Positions 27,969-37,467 of a DNA stretch of 64,000 bases are shown piece by piece. The notes under the pieces were generated by a model. That model did not search any database. It saw only the letters and a program-made list of their open reading frames with translations, and had not been told where the DNA came from. The DNA is from Roseiarcus sp963813555 (lineage in GTDB: Bacteria > Pseudomonadota > Alphaproteobacteria > Rhizobiales > Beijerinckiaceae): the NCBI GenBank assembly GCA_963813555.1, contig CAWEZX010000002.1, positions 1,015,032 to 1,079,031 on the forward strand. The letters are read 5' to 3'. The position numbers were made by a program, and so were the translations under genes. Every line of letters begins with the position of its first letter. Positions within the stretch are counted from its first letter, which is position 1.

Positions 27969-28429
27969 CTATTCTCGTAGCGTTTCGCGCCGTACTTCGC
28001 GCGCCGGCTTGTCCTCGCGCAGGCCCGCGAAAACGGCGTGGCCAAGCAACCCGTCGTCGGACCAGGTCACGTAGGTGATCTCGGCGACGAGCTCCGGCCG
28101 CACCCAATGGAGATCCAACAGCGCAACAGGACCGCCGAACCGCTGTTTGCGGGGCGGCGATTAGGAGGTCACTCCATCCGGGCCGACGTCACAAAGCTCG
28201 CCGTCGATGTAAACCGTCCTCACTTTGAGTTTTGCGAAGGCCTCGGCGATTGCGGGATATTTCGCCGTCCAGTCGAGTTCGGATCGAGTTAGGAGTTTGA
28301 CGTCGCCGTTGTCGATCCGCGCCGCCATCCCTAGCCGTCGAACTTGGTCTCGCGTAGCCATTGCGGGCCCGTGGGCGCCTTGGTCGCGAGCTTCGAAAGT
28401 TGGGGCTCGATCCAGCGAGGCAGCGGCAT
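27969..28429 (-). pseudogene. LigD-type ATP-dependent DNA ligase, internally deleted
   Basis: N-terminal piece: MPLPRWIEPQLSKLATKAPT continues to KFDG, shifts frame at an in-frame stop, and resumes MAARIDNGDVKLLTRSELDW to VGPDGVTS. This surrounds the family's catalytic K-x-D-G lysine. It is followed within about 20 bases by the ligase C-terminal piece LHWVRPELVAEITYVTWSDD ending at 27969. The middle of the gene (about 150 codons) is missing. The complete enzyme seals double-strand breaks with Ku in non-homologous end joining; no ku gene is in the window. Confidence 0.75.
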
Positions 28430-28660
28430 GAGGCCGAAATGTCAGCCAAGAACGCCGCGTCCGCAAGGGCCACCCTATTGCTCTACTGGAAGGCGCCACT
28501 TCAAAGTCCGGCTTCGACCTGCGAACATCGGTCAGAAGCGAACGAATATCGCGTATAGACCTATACTGCGGACGTAGCAGACTGCGGCCGTAGACGTCTC
28601 AATTGGGCGGAATCCGGCCCTCCAGTGATCACAAACGAAAGGCCGAAGTCCGGCCCAAGG
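28430..28660. other. Short noncoding gap
   Basis: No gene seen between the ligase remnant and the left end of the first IS91-like element. Confidence 0.3.
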
Positions 28661-28742
28661 ACTAAACCGCTCGCGCGGTAGGGGCGGCGAGAGGTAGCGG
28701 GAGAAGTCGAAAGGCCGGGGTCGGCCGACGTGAAGGCCAATG

Positions 28743-28783
28743 CCTGTCTCAAGATCGTGGGGTTCAACCCCATGCGAGACAGG
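28743..28783 (+). promoter_or_regulatory. Hairpin masking the recombinase ribosome-binding site
   Basis: Outer arms CCTGTCTC (28743-28750) and GAGACAGG (28776-28783) enclose an inner palindrome TGGGGTTCAACCCCA (28758-28772). The right outer arm overlaps the AGGAG ribosome-binding site (28781-28785) of the recombinase starting at 28792. Both stems are conserved in copy B (46430-46470) and copy C (40766-40806) although surrounding bases differ. A translational attenuator is likely; a recombinase binding site is the alternative. Confidence 0.55.
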
Positions 28784-28791
28784 AGCTTTCC

Positions 28792-29667
28792 ATGTCCAAG
28801 AAGCCCGTCAGTCCGCTGCGTCAGCGCCTGATCGACGACATCACGGCGCGCCGGTTCAGCGAAGACACGAAGAGGGACTACGTTCGCACTGTGAGGAAGT
28901 TTGCAGCCTTCCTCGGCCGATCGCCGGATAAGGCGACGAGCGAGGATCTTCGCCGCTATCAACTGCATATGGCGCAGCAGCAGGCCAGCCCTGGAACGAT
29001 CAACGCCGCCATCGCCGCGCTGCGGTTCTTTTTCACCGTGACGCTCGAAAAGCCCGATCTCGTTCGTCCTCTGAGGACCGTGACCAAGCCGCGCAAGGCG
29101 CCGGTCGTCCTGAGCCAGGAGGAGGTGGCGCGTCTCCTCCAGGCCGCGCCGAGCCTCAAGTACAAGGCCGCGCTCAGTGTCGCCTACGGCGCAGGCCTCC
29201 GGGTGTCTGAGGTCGCGCACCTGAAGGTGTCCGACATCGACAGTGGGCGCATGATGCTCAGGGTCGAGCAGGGCAAGGGACAGCGGGATCGCGATGTGAT
29301 GCTGTCGCCCCAACTGCTCCAGCTCCTGCGTGAATGGTGGAAGGCGGCGCGGCCGCAGGTCTGGCTCTTTCCCGGCCAGAACCCGATCAATCCGGTGACT
29401 GAGCGGCAGCTCAACCGCGCCGTCACCGCCGCCAAAGACCTGGCTGGAATCTCCAAGCGCGTTTCTCCGCATACGCTGCGGCACAGCTTTGCGACCCACC
29501 TGCTCGAACAGGGCGTCGATATTCGCGTGATCCAGGTGTTGTTGGGGCACGCGAAGCTCGAGACGACCGCGCTCTACACCCGCGTCGCCGTCAACACGGT
29601 CCGCGACATCAAGAGTCCGCTGGACCGGCTGGACATCAAGCTGACGAAGCGAACGCCGCCCGCCTGA
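28792..29667 (+). CDS. Tyrosine recombinase of IS91-like element A
   Basis: 291 residues, XerC/XerD-like. The N-terminal SAM-like core-binding domain (residues 10-95) is followed by the catalytic domain with the first Arg in AYGAGLRVSEVAHLKVSDID, then TLRHSFATHLLEQG (H-x-x-R), LLGHAKLETT (second His) and the tyrosine in ALYTRVAVNTV. All active-site residues are present. It ends 10 bases before the IS91 transposase start. It may resolve or circularise the element; its role in IS91 movement is not established. Confidence 0.92.
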   Translation: MSKKPVSPLRQRLIDDITARRFSEDTKRDYVRTVRKFAAFLGRSPDKATSEDLRRYQLHMAQQQASPGTINAAIAALRFFFTVTLEKPDLVRPLRTVTKPRKAPVVLSQEEVARLLQAAPSLKYKAALSVAYGAGLRVSEVAHLKVSDIDSGRMMLRVEQGKGQRDRDVMLSPQLLQLLREWWKAARPQVWLFPGQNPINPVTERQLNRAVTAAKDLAGISKRVSPHTLRHSFATHLLEQGVDIRVIQVLLGHAKLETTALYTRVAVNTVRDIKSPLDRLDIKLTKRTPPA

Positions 29668-29677
29668 CTACGGTCGC

Positions 29678-30886
29678 GTGGCGCGGCCTCCCCTCGAGGT
29701 CGCCGACATCTTTCGCGCCCACGGGGCGGCGTGGCGAAAGGCCAACACCAGGCACGTGAGCCTCGCCCAGTTGAAGGTCATGTCGGCGATCGAGACCTGT
29801 CGCACAGCCGCGCTCGGCGGCCACGTCGAGCGCTGCGAGGACTGCGCGCACGAGCGCGTCGCATACAACTCCTGCCGGAATCGTCACTGCCCGAAGTGCC
29901 AGGCGGCCGCGGCGCGGAAGTGGCTCGAAGACCGCGAGGCGGAGCTCCTGCCGGTTCCCTACTATCACGTCGTCTTCACCCTGCCGGCCGCAATCGGCGC
30001 CGTCGCGTTCCAGAACAAGGCGGCCGTCTACGATCTCCTGTTCAGAACCGCAGCCGAGACGCTGACCACGATCGCCGCCGACCCGAAGCATCTGGGCGCG
30101 CGCATCGGCCTGACCGCCGTGCTGCACACCTGGGGCTCGGCGCTGACCCACCATCCGCACGTCCACGTCATCGTTCCCGGCGGCGGCCTGTCGCCGGACG
30201 GTTCGCGCTGGATCGCCTGCAAGCCCGGCTTCTTCCTGCCCGTGCGCGTGCTGTCGCGTCTCTTCCGCCGGCTCTTCCTCGAAGGGCTCACGGCCCTGCA
30301 TACGACCGGCCGCCTCGTCTTCCTCGGCGACCTCGCGCCCCTCGGCGAGAAGAGCGCCTTCGACGCCGCGCTCGCACCGCTTCGCCGATCCGAATGGGTG
30401 GTCTACGCCAAGCGGCCGTTCGCCGGCCCGCAGGCCGTGCTCGCCTACCTGTCGCGCTACACCCATCGCGTCGCGATCTCGAACTCCCGGCTCATCGCGC
30501 TCGACGACAAGGTCGTCGCCTTCAAGTGGAAGGACTACCGGATCAAAGGCCGCGACCGGATGAAGACCATGAGATTCGACGCCGCCGAGTTCATCCGCCG
30601 CTTTCTCCTGCACGTGTTGCCGAGCGGCTTCCACCGCATCCGACATTACGGCCTGTTCGCCGGCGCGGTTCGCGCCCAGAACATCGAGCGCGCCCGACAA
30701 TTGCTCGCCCCATCCAAGGTTTCGCCCGAGAGCGCGGCCGCCGACGCCGACGGCGACGCTGAACCAGCTTCGTCCTTCCGCAGCTGCCCGTGCTGCGGCG
30801 GCCAGATGATCGTCGTCGAGACCTTCGAAGGCCCGCGCCCCGTGCGATCGCCATCCCCGAGCCGGATCAGGATCGACACCTCATGA
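29678..30886 (+). CDS. IS91-family transposase, copy A
   Basis: 402 residues, GTG start. An N-terminal zinc-binding region (CEDCAHERVAYNSCRNRHC then PKCQ) precedes the HUH motif HPHVHVIVPGGG and the tyrosine-containing helix AYLSRYTHRVAISNSRL. A C-terminal CPCCGG pair may bind a further zinc. This is a Y1-type HUH endonuclease for rolling-circle transposition. Frame intact. Copy B is a close relative; copy C is frameshifted. Confidence 0.94.
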   Translation: MARPPLEVADIFRAHGAAWRKANTRHVSLAQLKVMSAIETCRTAALGGHVERCEDCAHERVAYNSCRNRHCPKCQAAAARKWLEDREAELLPVPYYHVVFTLPAAIGAVAFQNKAAVYDLLFRTAAETLTTIAADPKHLGARIGLTAVLHTWGSALTHHPHVHVIVPGGGLSPDGSRWIACKPGFFLPVRVLSRLFRRLFLEGLTALHTTGRLVFLGDLAPLGEKSAFDAALAPLRRSEWVVYAKRPFAGPQAVLAYLSRYTHRVAISNSRLIALDDKVVAFKWKDYRIKGRDRMKTMRFDAAEFIRRFLLHVLPSGFHRIRHYGLFAGAVRAQNIERARQLLAPSKVSPESAAADADGDAEPASSFRSCPCCGGQMIVVETFEGPRPVRSPSPSRIRIDTS

Positions 30887-31241
30887 CCGTCGCCACGCAC
30901 CCCGCCTCGCACCGTCGATCGCCTCCGCCTCCAGCCGCGCGCAGGAACACGAGCGCCATGCCCGAGCGAGGTCGCCAATCCTCCTTCGACCGATGCCAAC
31001 GCCTCGCTCCCGCGCATCGTCGCCTCGGAAAACGTCCGCCGTCGCCGCTTCCGCTGAAAACATTGAACGCCGCCGGCTGCCGACGCCTCGCTCGCCAGCC
31101 GTCCGCGATCCTCAAATCCCCATAGTCGCGCTCGCCAAACGGCCCCGTCCTCCCCGCGGTTTCCTCCTTGGGAGGCTTTCGAACGCCGGCCCCCGATCCC
31201 GCACGACCGTCCGCAGCGGGCCGGCGTCCGAAACCCTTCAC

Positions 31242-31712
31242 CGAAGGAGACATTGATCGAGGCGCCAGCAGAACATCGGGACCGGCGACTTGCGCTGGAA
31301 GGTGACGCGCGATCCAAACCCACCACGTGTTAGCCAAGTCGTCGCCTGTCGTTGTGTATATCGGGACCGCCTTCAACGAAGAGCATACGCAGTAGCTTCT
31401 CGGTGGGAACTACTTCCGTACCCCGTTGAACCAGGGTGCAATGGCTCTTAGCCGCTAAGACATTACGGTGGTCCGCACGCCTAATAGAACGACCAAAGCC
31501 ATGCGCGTATTGTCGCGCGGCGAGCGGGAGAGGCACGACATTGAAAGCGCCGATGCTTCCGACTGCCTGGCCGAAGGCGACTTCGAGCGACCGCGGCAAG
31601 TTCCCCGACAACAGTCCGGGTGTGATGCCCCTCTGAACGTTGAGAGGATCAACAACGAAACAAGAGTGTTCGCACCCTTACAGAAGTTACGGCACCGACA
31701 AGGATCCACAGA
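31242..31712. other. Intergenic stretch upstream of paoA
   Basis: No gene recognised. A 93-codon minus-strand frame (31330-31611) looks moderately protein-like but matches nothing I know. The promoter of the paoABC-type operon should lie toward the right end. Confidence 0.35.
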
Positions 31713-32378
31713 ATGAGCGCAAAGAACCGCGACGCTTTTCGGCTCACCCGGCGCCAGGTCATCGAAGGCGGAGCCGCGTTTGCGGTCCTGGGCTATGCTC
31801 AACCAGGATTCGCGGCGGAAGTGGAAACCCAGAAGCTGCCGGCGCCTCCCGGCGATCAAGGTACGGCGACCTTGCCGGTTCGCATGACGATCAACGGCGG
31901 CGAGCAGGCCCTTACGCTGGATACGCGGACGACATTGCTCGACATGCTGCGTGACCATCTCGGCCTCACCGGTACGAAGAAGGGCTGCGATCACGGCCAA
32001 TGCGGGGCCTGTACGGTGCTGCTGGACGGCCGCCGCATCAACTCCTGCCTCACGCTGGCAGTGCTGCATGAGGGCGAGGCGATCACCACGATCGAGGGCC
32101 TGGCGCCCGGCGAGCAATTGCATCCCCTGCAGGGCGCCTTCGTGCATCGCGACGGTTTTCAGTGCGGGTATTGCACGCCCGGCCAGATCTGCTCAGCGGT
32201 CGGCATGATCCGCGAGCAAAGAGCAGGGATGCCGAGCTACGTGACCGAGGACCTCGCAAGCCACCCGGATCTGACCGATACCGAGATCCGCGAGCGGATG
32301 AGCGGCAATATCTGCCGCTGCTCCGCCTATCCCAACATCGTGGCCGCGATCAAGGACGCGGCGGGAGAGACGCTATGA
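31713..32378 (+). CDS. paoA: Aldehyde oxidoreductase iron-sulfur subunit (PaoA-like)
   Basis: 221 residues. The N-terminus has a twin-arginine-type signal (LTRRQVIEGGAAFAVLGYAQ), so export of the folded complex to the periplasm is likely. Two [2Fe-2S] clusters are indicated by the plant-ferredoxin-type CDHGQCGACTVLLDG plus a later NSC, and by CGYCTPGQICS with NICRCSAYP. It passes electrons from the molybdenum subunit to FAD. The stop overlaps the next ATG (ATGA at 32375-32378). The symbol is by resemblance to periplasmic PaoABC. Confidence 0.88.
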   Translation: MSAKNRDAFRLTRRQVIEGGAAFAVLGYAQPGFAAEVETQKLPAPPGDQGTATLPVRMTINGGEQALTLDTRTTLLDMLRDHLGLTGTKKGCDHGQCGACTVLLDGRRINSCLTLAVLHEGEAITTIEGLAPGEQLHPLQGAFVHRDGFQCGYCTPGQICSAVGMIREQRAGMPSYVTEDLASHPDLTDTEIRERMSGNICRCSAYPNIVAAIKDAAGETL

Positions 32379-33361
32379 AGGCCTTTACCTTCGAACGGGC
32401 GGATACGGTCGCCGCCGCCGCCAAGGCCGTCGCCAGCAAGCCGGGCGCCAAATTCATCGCGGGCGGCACCAACCTACTCGACCTGATGAAGCTCGAGGTG
32501 GAGACGCCGACGCACCTCGTGGACGTCAACCCGCTGCCGCTCGCCTCAGTGGAGGACACGGAAGACGGCGGCTTGCGGATTGGCGCGCTGGTCCGCAACA
32601 GCGATCTCGCCGCGGTACCACGGGTGAGAAAGAACTACGGGGTGCTTAGCCGGGCGCTGCTGGCCGGCGCCTCGGGTCAGTTGCGCAACAAGGCGACCAC
32701 CGCCGGCAACCTCCTGCAACGGACCCGTTGCTACTATTTCTACGACATCACGAAACCCTGCAACAAGCGGGACCCGGGATCGGGCTGTGCGGCGCTCGAG
32801 GGATTCAATCGCATTCATGCGATCCTCGGCGGCAGCGATGACTGTATCGCCACCAACCCTTCCGATATGGCCGTCGCGATGCGGGCGCTCGACGCTAAGG
32901 TCCAGACCATCACGTCCCAGGGCAAGCCGGAAACGATCCCGCTCGCCGACTTTTATCGCCTGCCTGGAAAGACGCCTGAGATCGAGACCGTGCTGAAGCC
33001 GGGTCAGATCATCACCGCCGTGACCCTGCCGCCGCCGCCGAAGGGCGTGCATATCTACCGAAAGGTGCGAGACCGGGCATCTTACGCCTTCGCGCTGGTT
33101 TCGGTCGCGGCCGTCGTCGACGCGGAAGGCGGCAAGATCCGATCGGCGCGGCTCGCCTTCGGAGGGCTGGCGCCCGAACCGTGGCGCGTGCCCGGCGCGG
33201 AGGAAGCGCTGATCGGCGCCGCGCCGGGCGAAGCGGCTTTCGCCAAGGCAGGCCAGGAGGTCCTCGCGGGCGCGCGGGGCTACGGGCACAATGACTTCAA
33301 GATCCCGCTTGCGCAACGCACGCTGAACGGCGTGCTGGCCGCCGCAACCCACACGGCCTGA
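32375..33361 (+). CDS. paoB: Aldehyde oxidoreductase FAD subunit (PaoB-like)
   Basis: 328 residues from the ATG at 32375. FAD-binding motifs FIAGGTNLLDLMKLEVETP and TTAGNLLQRTRCYYFYD are present. Cysteines in QRTRCYYF, KPCNKRDPGSGC fit the extra [4Fe-4S] cluster known in the PaoB/YagS branch. It sits between the iron-sulfur and molybdenum subunits, overlapping the first by 4 bases and leaving 10 before the next. No frameshift. Confidence 0.88.
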   Translation: MKAFTFERADTVAAAAKAVASKPGAKFIAGGTNLLDLMKLEVETPTHLVDVNPLPLASVEDTEDGGLRIGALVRNSDLAAVPRVRKNYGVLSRALLAGASGQLRNKATTAGNLLQRTRCYYFYDITKPCNKRDPGSGCAALEGFNRIHAILGGSDDCIATNPSDMAVAMRALDAKVQTITSQGKPETIPLADFYRLPGKTPEIETVLKPGQIITAVTLPPPPKGVHIYRKVRDRASYAFALVSVAAVVDAEGGKIRSARLAFGGLAPEPWRVPGAEEALIGAAPGEAAFAKAGQEVLAGARGYGHNDFKIPLAQRTLNGVLAAATHTA

Positions 33362-33371
33362 GGGCGTCCCC

Positions 33372-35618
33372 ATGATCAATGTCAATCTCCCGATCGGCCA
33401 GACCCCGCTCGATAAGCCGAACGGTCTCGTCGGGCAGCCGATCGATCGCATCGACGGACCCCTGAAGGTTACCGGACATGCGACTTACGCGTATGAATAT
33501 CGGGAAGGAGGCGTTCCGGCATACGGGTTTTTGGTGGAGGCCGGTATTGCGACTGGCCGCTTGACCGCGCTCGACACGGCCGCGGCCGAAAAGGCGCCGG
33601 GCGTCATTCTCGTGCTGACCCACAAGAACGCGCCGAAGCAGGCTCCGAAAACCGACAACAGCTTGCCCCAACTCGCGAGCGACAAAATCTTGCACTACGG
33701 CCAACCGATTGCGCTCGTGGTGGTGGAGACTTTCGAGCAGGCCAGCGCCGCCGCCTATATGATCAAGCCGACCTACGCGGCCGAACATGGCCGTTATGAC
33801 CTGGCTTCGGCGATGCAAGAGGCTTTTATCCCTCCGCCCCGCAATGGCGCCGTTCCCGACACCCATCTTGGCGATCCGGACGCGGCCTTCGCCGCGGCGC
33901 CGGTCAAGATCGACGTGACCTATACGACGCCTCCCCAGAGCCACGCCATGATGGAGCCGCACGCCACGCTCGCGGTGTGGAGCGCCGACAGGCTGACCCT
34001 CTACACCTCCAATCAGATGCTGCCCCGTGGGGTCGCTTGCGTCGCCTCGACGTTGCAAATCCCGGAAGAGAAGGTGAGGCTCATCAGCCGCTATGTGGGC
34101 GGCGGATTCGGGGCCAAGCTGCAGGTTCAGGCCGACGCCATTCTCGCCGCGCTGGCGGCCAGGATGGTCAACCGGCCCGTCAAGCTGGCGCTGACCCGCC
34201 AGCAGGTGTTCCATGTCACCACCCACCGGACCGACACAATCCAGCGCGTGCGCCTCGCCGCCGAACGCGACGGCCGGCTGACCGCCATCGAGCACCGCGC
34301 CTGGTGTGACAACACGCCAGGCGAGAATTCCTTTGAAACAGCCGCCCAGGCCACGCGCTACCTTTACGCGGCGCCCAATCGCCTGACCGCGCATCGGCTT
34401 GCTTGGCTTGACCTGCCGGTCTCGAACTCCATGCGAGCGCCCGGCGAAGCCGTGGGTCTGCTGGCCCTCGAATGCGCGATGGACGAGCTCGCGATCGCGC
34501 TGAACATGGACCCGATCGCATTGCGTATGCGCAACGAGCCTACGGAAGACCCGGAGAAAAAGGTTCCGTTCTCGACCCGGATGCTGGTCCCCTGCATGCT
34601 GAAGGGCGCCGACATGTTCGGCTGGCGAAACGCAACCCGACGCCAGGGTCTGTTCGGGATGGCCAATGGCTCGTCGGCATGGGCATGGCGGCGGCGATCC
34701 GCGACAACCCGATGGAGGCCGCGAAAGCGAGCATTTCGCTCGACCAGGACGGCGTCGCGACGGTGAAATCCTCAATGACCGATATCGGCACCGGCTCCTA
34801 CACCATTCTCGGACAGATCGCGGCCGAGATGCTTGGCTTGCCGATGGAGAAAATAAGGGTCGAGCTCGGCGACTCCGATCTGCCGCCGGCGCCCGGCTCG
34901 GGCGGCTCCTTCGGCGCCAATTCGGCCGGCGGAGCCGTGTACGACGCTTGCATGAACCTCCGCGACAAGATCCTTGCACGCGGCGCAATTGCCGACGCAG
35001 GGAGCCGAATTCGGGGATGGCTTGGTCAAGGCCGACGGCAAGTCCGCGCGTCTTGCCGATCTCGCGCGATCGACGGACCTCAAAGCTGACGGCGCCGCTG
35101 CGCCTGGCGATTCGAGAAAGGAACGCAGCCAGCAATCCTTTGGCGCTCATTTCGCCGAAGTCGGCGTGGACAGCGTGACCGGGGAAATCCGGCTGCGTCG
35201 GATGTTCGGCGTGTTCGGGGCGGGGCGCATCCTCAACGCCAAGACCGCGCACTCGCAAGCTATAGGCGGCATGACGTTCGGCGTCGGCGCTGCATTGACC
35301 GAGGAGGTCGTCATCGACAAGCGATATGGCTATTTCGTCAACCACAATCTCGCCGATTATCAGGTCATGGTTCACGCCGATATTCCCGCGATCGACGCCG
35401 CGTTCGTCCCCGAGCTCGATGATTGGTCGAGCCCGATGAAGAGCAAGGGCCTCGGCGAACTGGGGATTTGCGGCGCCGGCGCGGCTGTGGCGAACGCAGT
35501 CTGCAACGCCACCGGCATACGCATTCGCGATTACCCGCTGACGCTCGACAAGGTCTTGAATGTCTGGGCCGCAAATGGAAGGCCGGCGCAGCGGAGTTCG
35601 GCGACTTCGCCCGGTTAG
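33372..35618 (+). pseudogene. paoC: Aldehyde oxidoreductase molybdenum subunit (PaoC-like), two frameshifts
   Basis: The first frame starts MINVNLPIGQTPLDKPNGLV and carries the molybdopterin-binding RYVGGGFGAKLQVQADAI block. Near 34632 the conserved reading shifts to KRNPTPGSVRDGQWLVGMGM and on to GSGGSFGANSAGGAVYDA; near 34978 it shifts again to LHAAQLPTQGAEFGDGLVKA and ends at 35618. The catalytic glutamate of the family is present in KGLGELGICGAGAA. Both breaks lie at short homopolymers (AAA and TT) where one base would restore the frame. The gene is therefore either recently dead or misread; if truly broken the complex cannot oxidise aldehydes. Confidence 0.85.
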
Positions 35619-36070
35619 AGTTTTGACGCAAGGTTGGGTCCCAGCGCGGTTCGCGACCCAAAGCCAGAAGGTCCGCTCCGGGTCAGCTGCCGCGTTCGGG
35701 GAGGTCCGCTCCTGTGAAGGGTTTCGGATGCCGGCCCTGACGCGGAGATAGAAGCGGGCCGGAGGGCCGGCGTCCGAAAGCCTCCAAGGGAGGAAACCGC
35801 GGGTCGGTTAGGTGCTGGCGGCGAGACGCAGGCCTATGGAGATTTTGGCGATCGGTCGAGCGCCGGCGAGCGGCGTGAGCTGGGCGCTTTCGCCTGGGGC
35901 CGGGGCGGCAGTCCTGTTTGGGACGGTCGGATGAACGTTGGAACGCGGATTGGCTGGGCGAAGCGACGCGCGGCGGGACGCGGAGATCGGCTTCGGCGCG
36001 AGCGGGGAGGCGCCGACGAATGACGTCGTCGGCGTGCGCTGGTCGATGCGGTTGCGGTTTGGGAATGCGG

Positions 36071-37305
36071 TCATGACGAGTCGATCCCGGAGGGTTCGGC
36101 TTTGAAGCTTCGGAGTTCGGCGCCGCGGGCGAAGGTTTCGATGACGCGTATGCGTCCGCCGCAGCGGGGACAGATCGTGGCTGAGGCTGGAGCGCCGTCG
36201 CAATCGGCGGCGTCGCTGGGAGGGTTGTCGGAACCGCCGAGAGGTTGGTCGTCCGGATCGGCGGCGATGAGTTCTCGCAAGCGGCCGATGGTTGCGGCGC
36301 GTCCGGAGCTGGCGAGGAAGCGGTAGTGGCGGATGCGGTGGAAGCCGCTCGGCAGCACGTGGAGGAGAAATCGGCGGATGAACTCGTCGGCCGCCAGCGT
36401 CATCAGCTTGATCCAGGCTTTGCCGGGCGCCTTGCCACGGGCGCGATAGTCCTTCCAGCGGAAGGTGACGTCCTTGTCGTCGAGCCGGATCAGACGCCCG
36501 TTCGAGATCGCGACGCGGTGAGTGTAGCGTGACAGATAGGCGAGGACAGCCTTCGGTCTGGCGAACGGCCTCTTGGCGTAGACCACCCATTCCGAGCGGC
36601 GCAAAGGGGCGAGGGCGGCGTCGAAGGTGGGCTTGTCGTCGAGCCGCGCAAGGTCGCCGAAGAAGGCGAGACGTCCGGCCGCGTGCAGGGCGGCCATCCC
36701 TTCGAGGAAGAGCCGGCGGAAGAGGCGCGAGAGCACGCGGACAGGCAGGAAGAAGCCGGGCTTGCAGGCGATCCAGCGCGATCCGTCCTGCGAAGGCCGC
36801 CGCCGGGAACGATGACGTGGACGTGCGGGTGGTGGGTGAGAGCCGAGCCCCAGGTGTGGAGTACGGCGGTGAGGCCGATGCGCGCACCCAGATGCTTCCG
36901 GTCGGCGGCGATCGTGGTGAGGGTGTCTGCGGCGGCCCCGAACAGCAGGTCGTAGACGGCGGCCTTGTTGTGGAAGGCGATGGCGCCGATCGACGCCGGC
37001 AGGGTGAAGACGACGTGGTAGTAGGGAACCGGCAGCAGTTCCGCCTCGCGGTCTTCGAGCCATCGCCGCGCCGCTGCGGCTTGGCACTTCGGGCAATGCC
37101 GGTTGCGGCAGGAATTGTAGGCGACGCGCGTATGCGCGCACGCCTCGCAGCGCTCGACGTGTCCGCCGAGCTCGGCGGTGCGACAGGTTTCGATCGCCGA
37201 CATGACCTTCAACTGGGCGAGGCTCACGTGCCCGGCGTTGGCCTTGCGCCACGCCGCCCCGTGGGCGCGAAAGACGTCGGCGACCTCGAGGGGAGGCCGC
37301 GCCAC
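36071..37305 (-). pseudogene. IS91-family transposase, copy C, frameshifted
   Basis: GTG start at 37305; reads MARPPLEVADVFRAHGAAWR in the initial frame through the zinc region and HPHVHVIVPGGG. Around 36795 one base is missing and the reading continues as DGSRWIACKPGFFLPVRVLS in the next frame to the end. All motifs exist across the two frames, including YLSRYTHRVAISNGRL. Compared with copies A and B the break is a single-base deletion after the HUH motif. Confidence 0.88.
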
Positions 37306-37467
37306 GCGGCCGCGGTCAGGCGGAGTGCGACGCCCCTGCGAGGTTGAGCCGCTCCAGGGGACTCTCGACGTCGCGGATCGTGCTGACCGCGACGCGGGTG
37401 TAGATCGCCGTCGTCTCAATTTTCGTGTGACCGAGCAGGGACACGCCATAGTGCGCACCTTCTTATC

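Larger units (their letters stand above)
28661..31241 (+). mobile_element. IS91-like element with tyrosine recombinase, copy A
   Basis: 2.58 kb. The left end ACTAAACCGCTCGCGCGGTA contains a small hairpin (ACCGCTCGCGCGGT); the right end is CCGAAACCCTTCAC. Both ends recur in copies B (43969-46552) and C (35714-41927), which defines the borders. Contents in order: RBS-hairpin leader, tyrosine recombinase, IS91 transposase, and about 350 bp of noncoding DNA rich in inverted repeats (a stem around CCTCC/GGAGG and one around GCCGGC near 31160-31235). IS91 elements move by rolling circle and lack terminal inverted repeats, as here. Confidence 0.85.

Noticed and set aside
31330..31611. 93-codon minus-strand frame upstream of paoA
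   Set aside because: Looks moderately protein-like but no motif or family could be recognised; left as intergenic.
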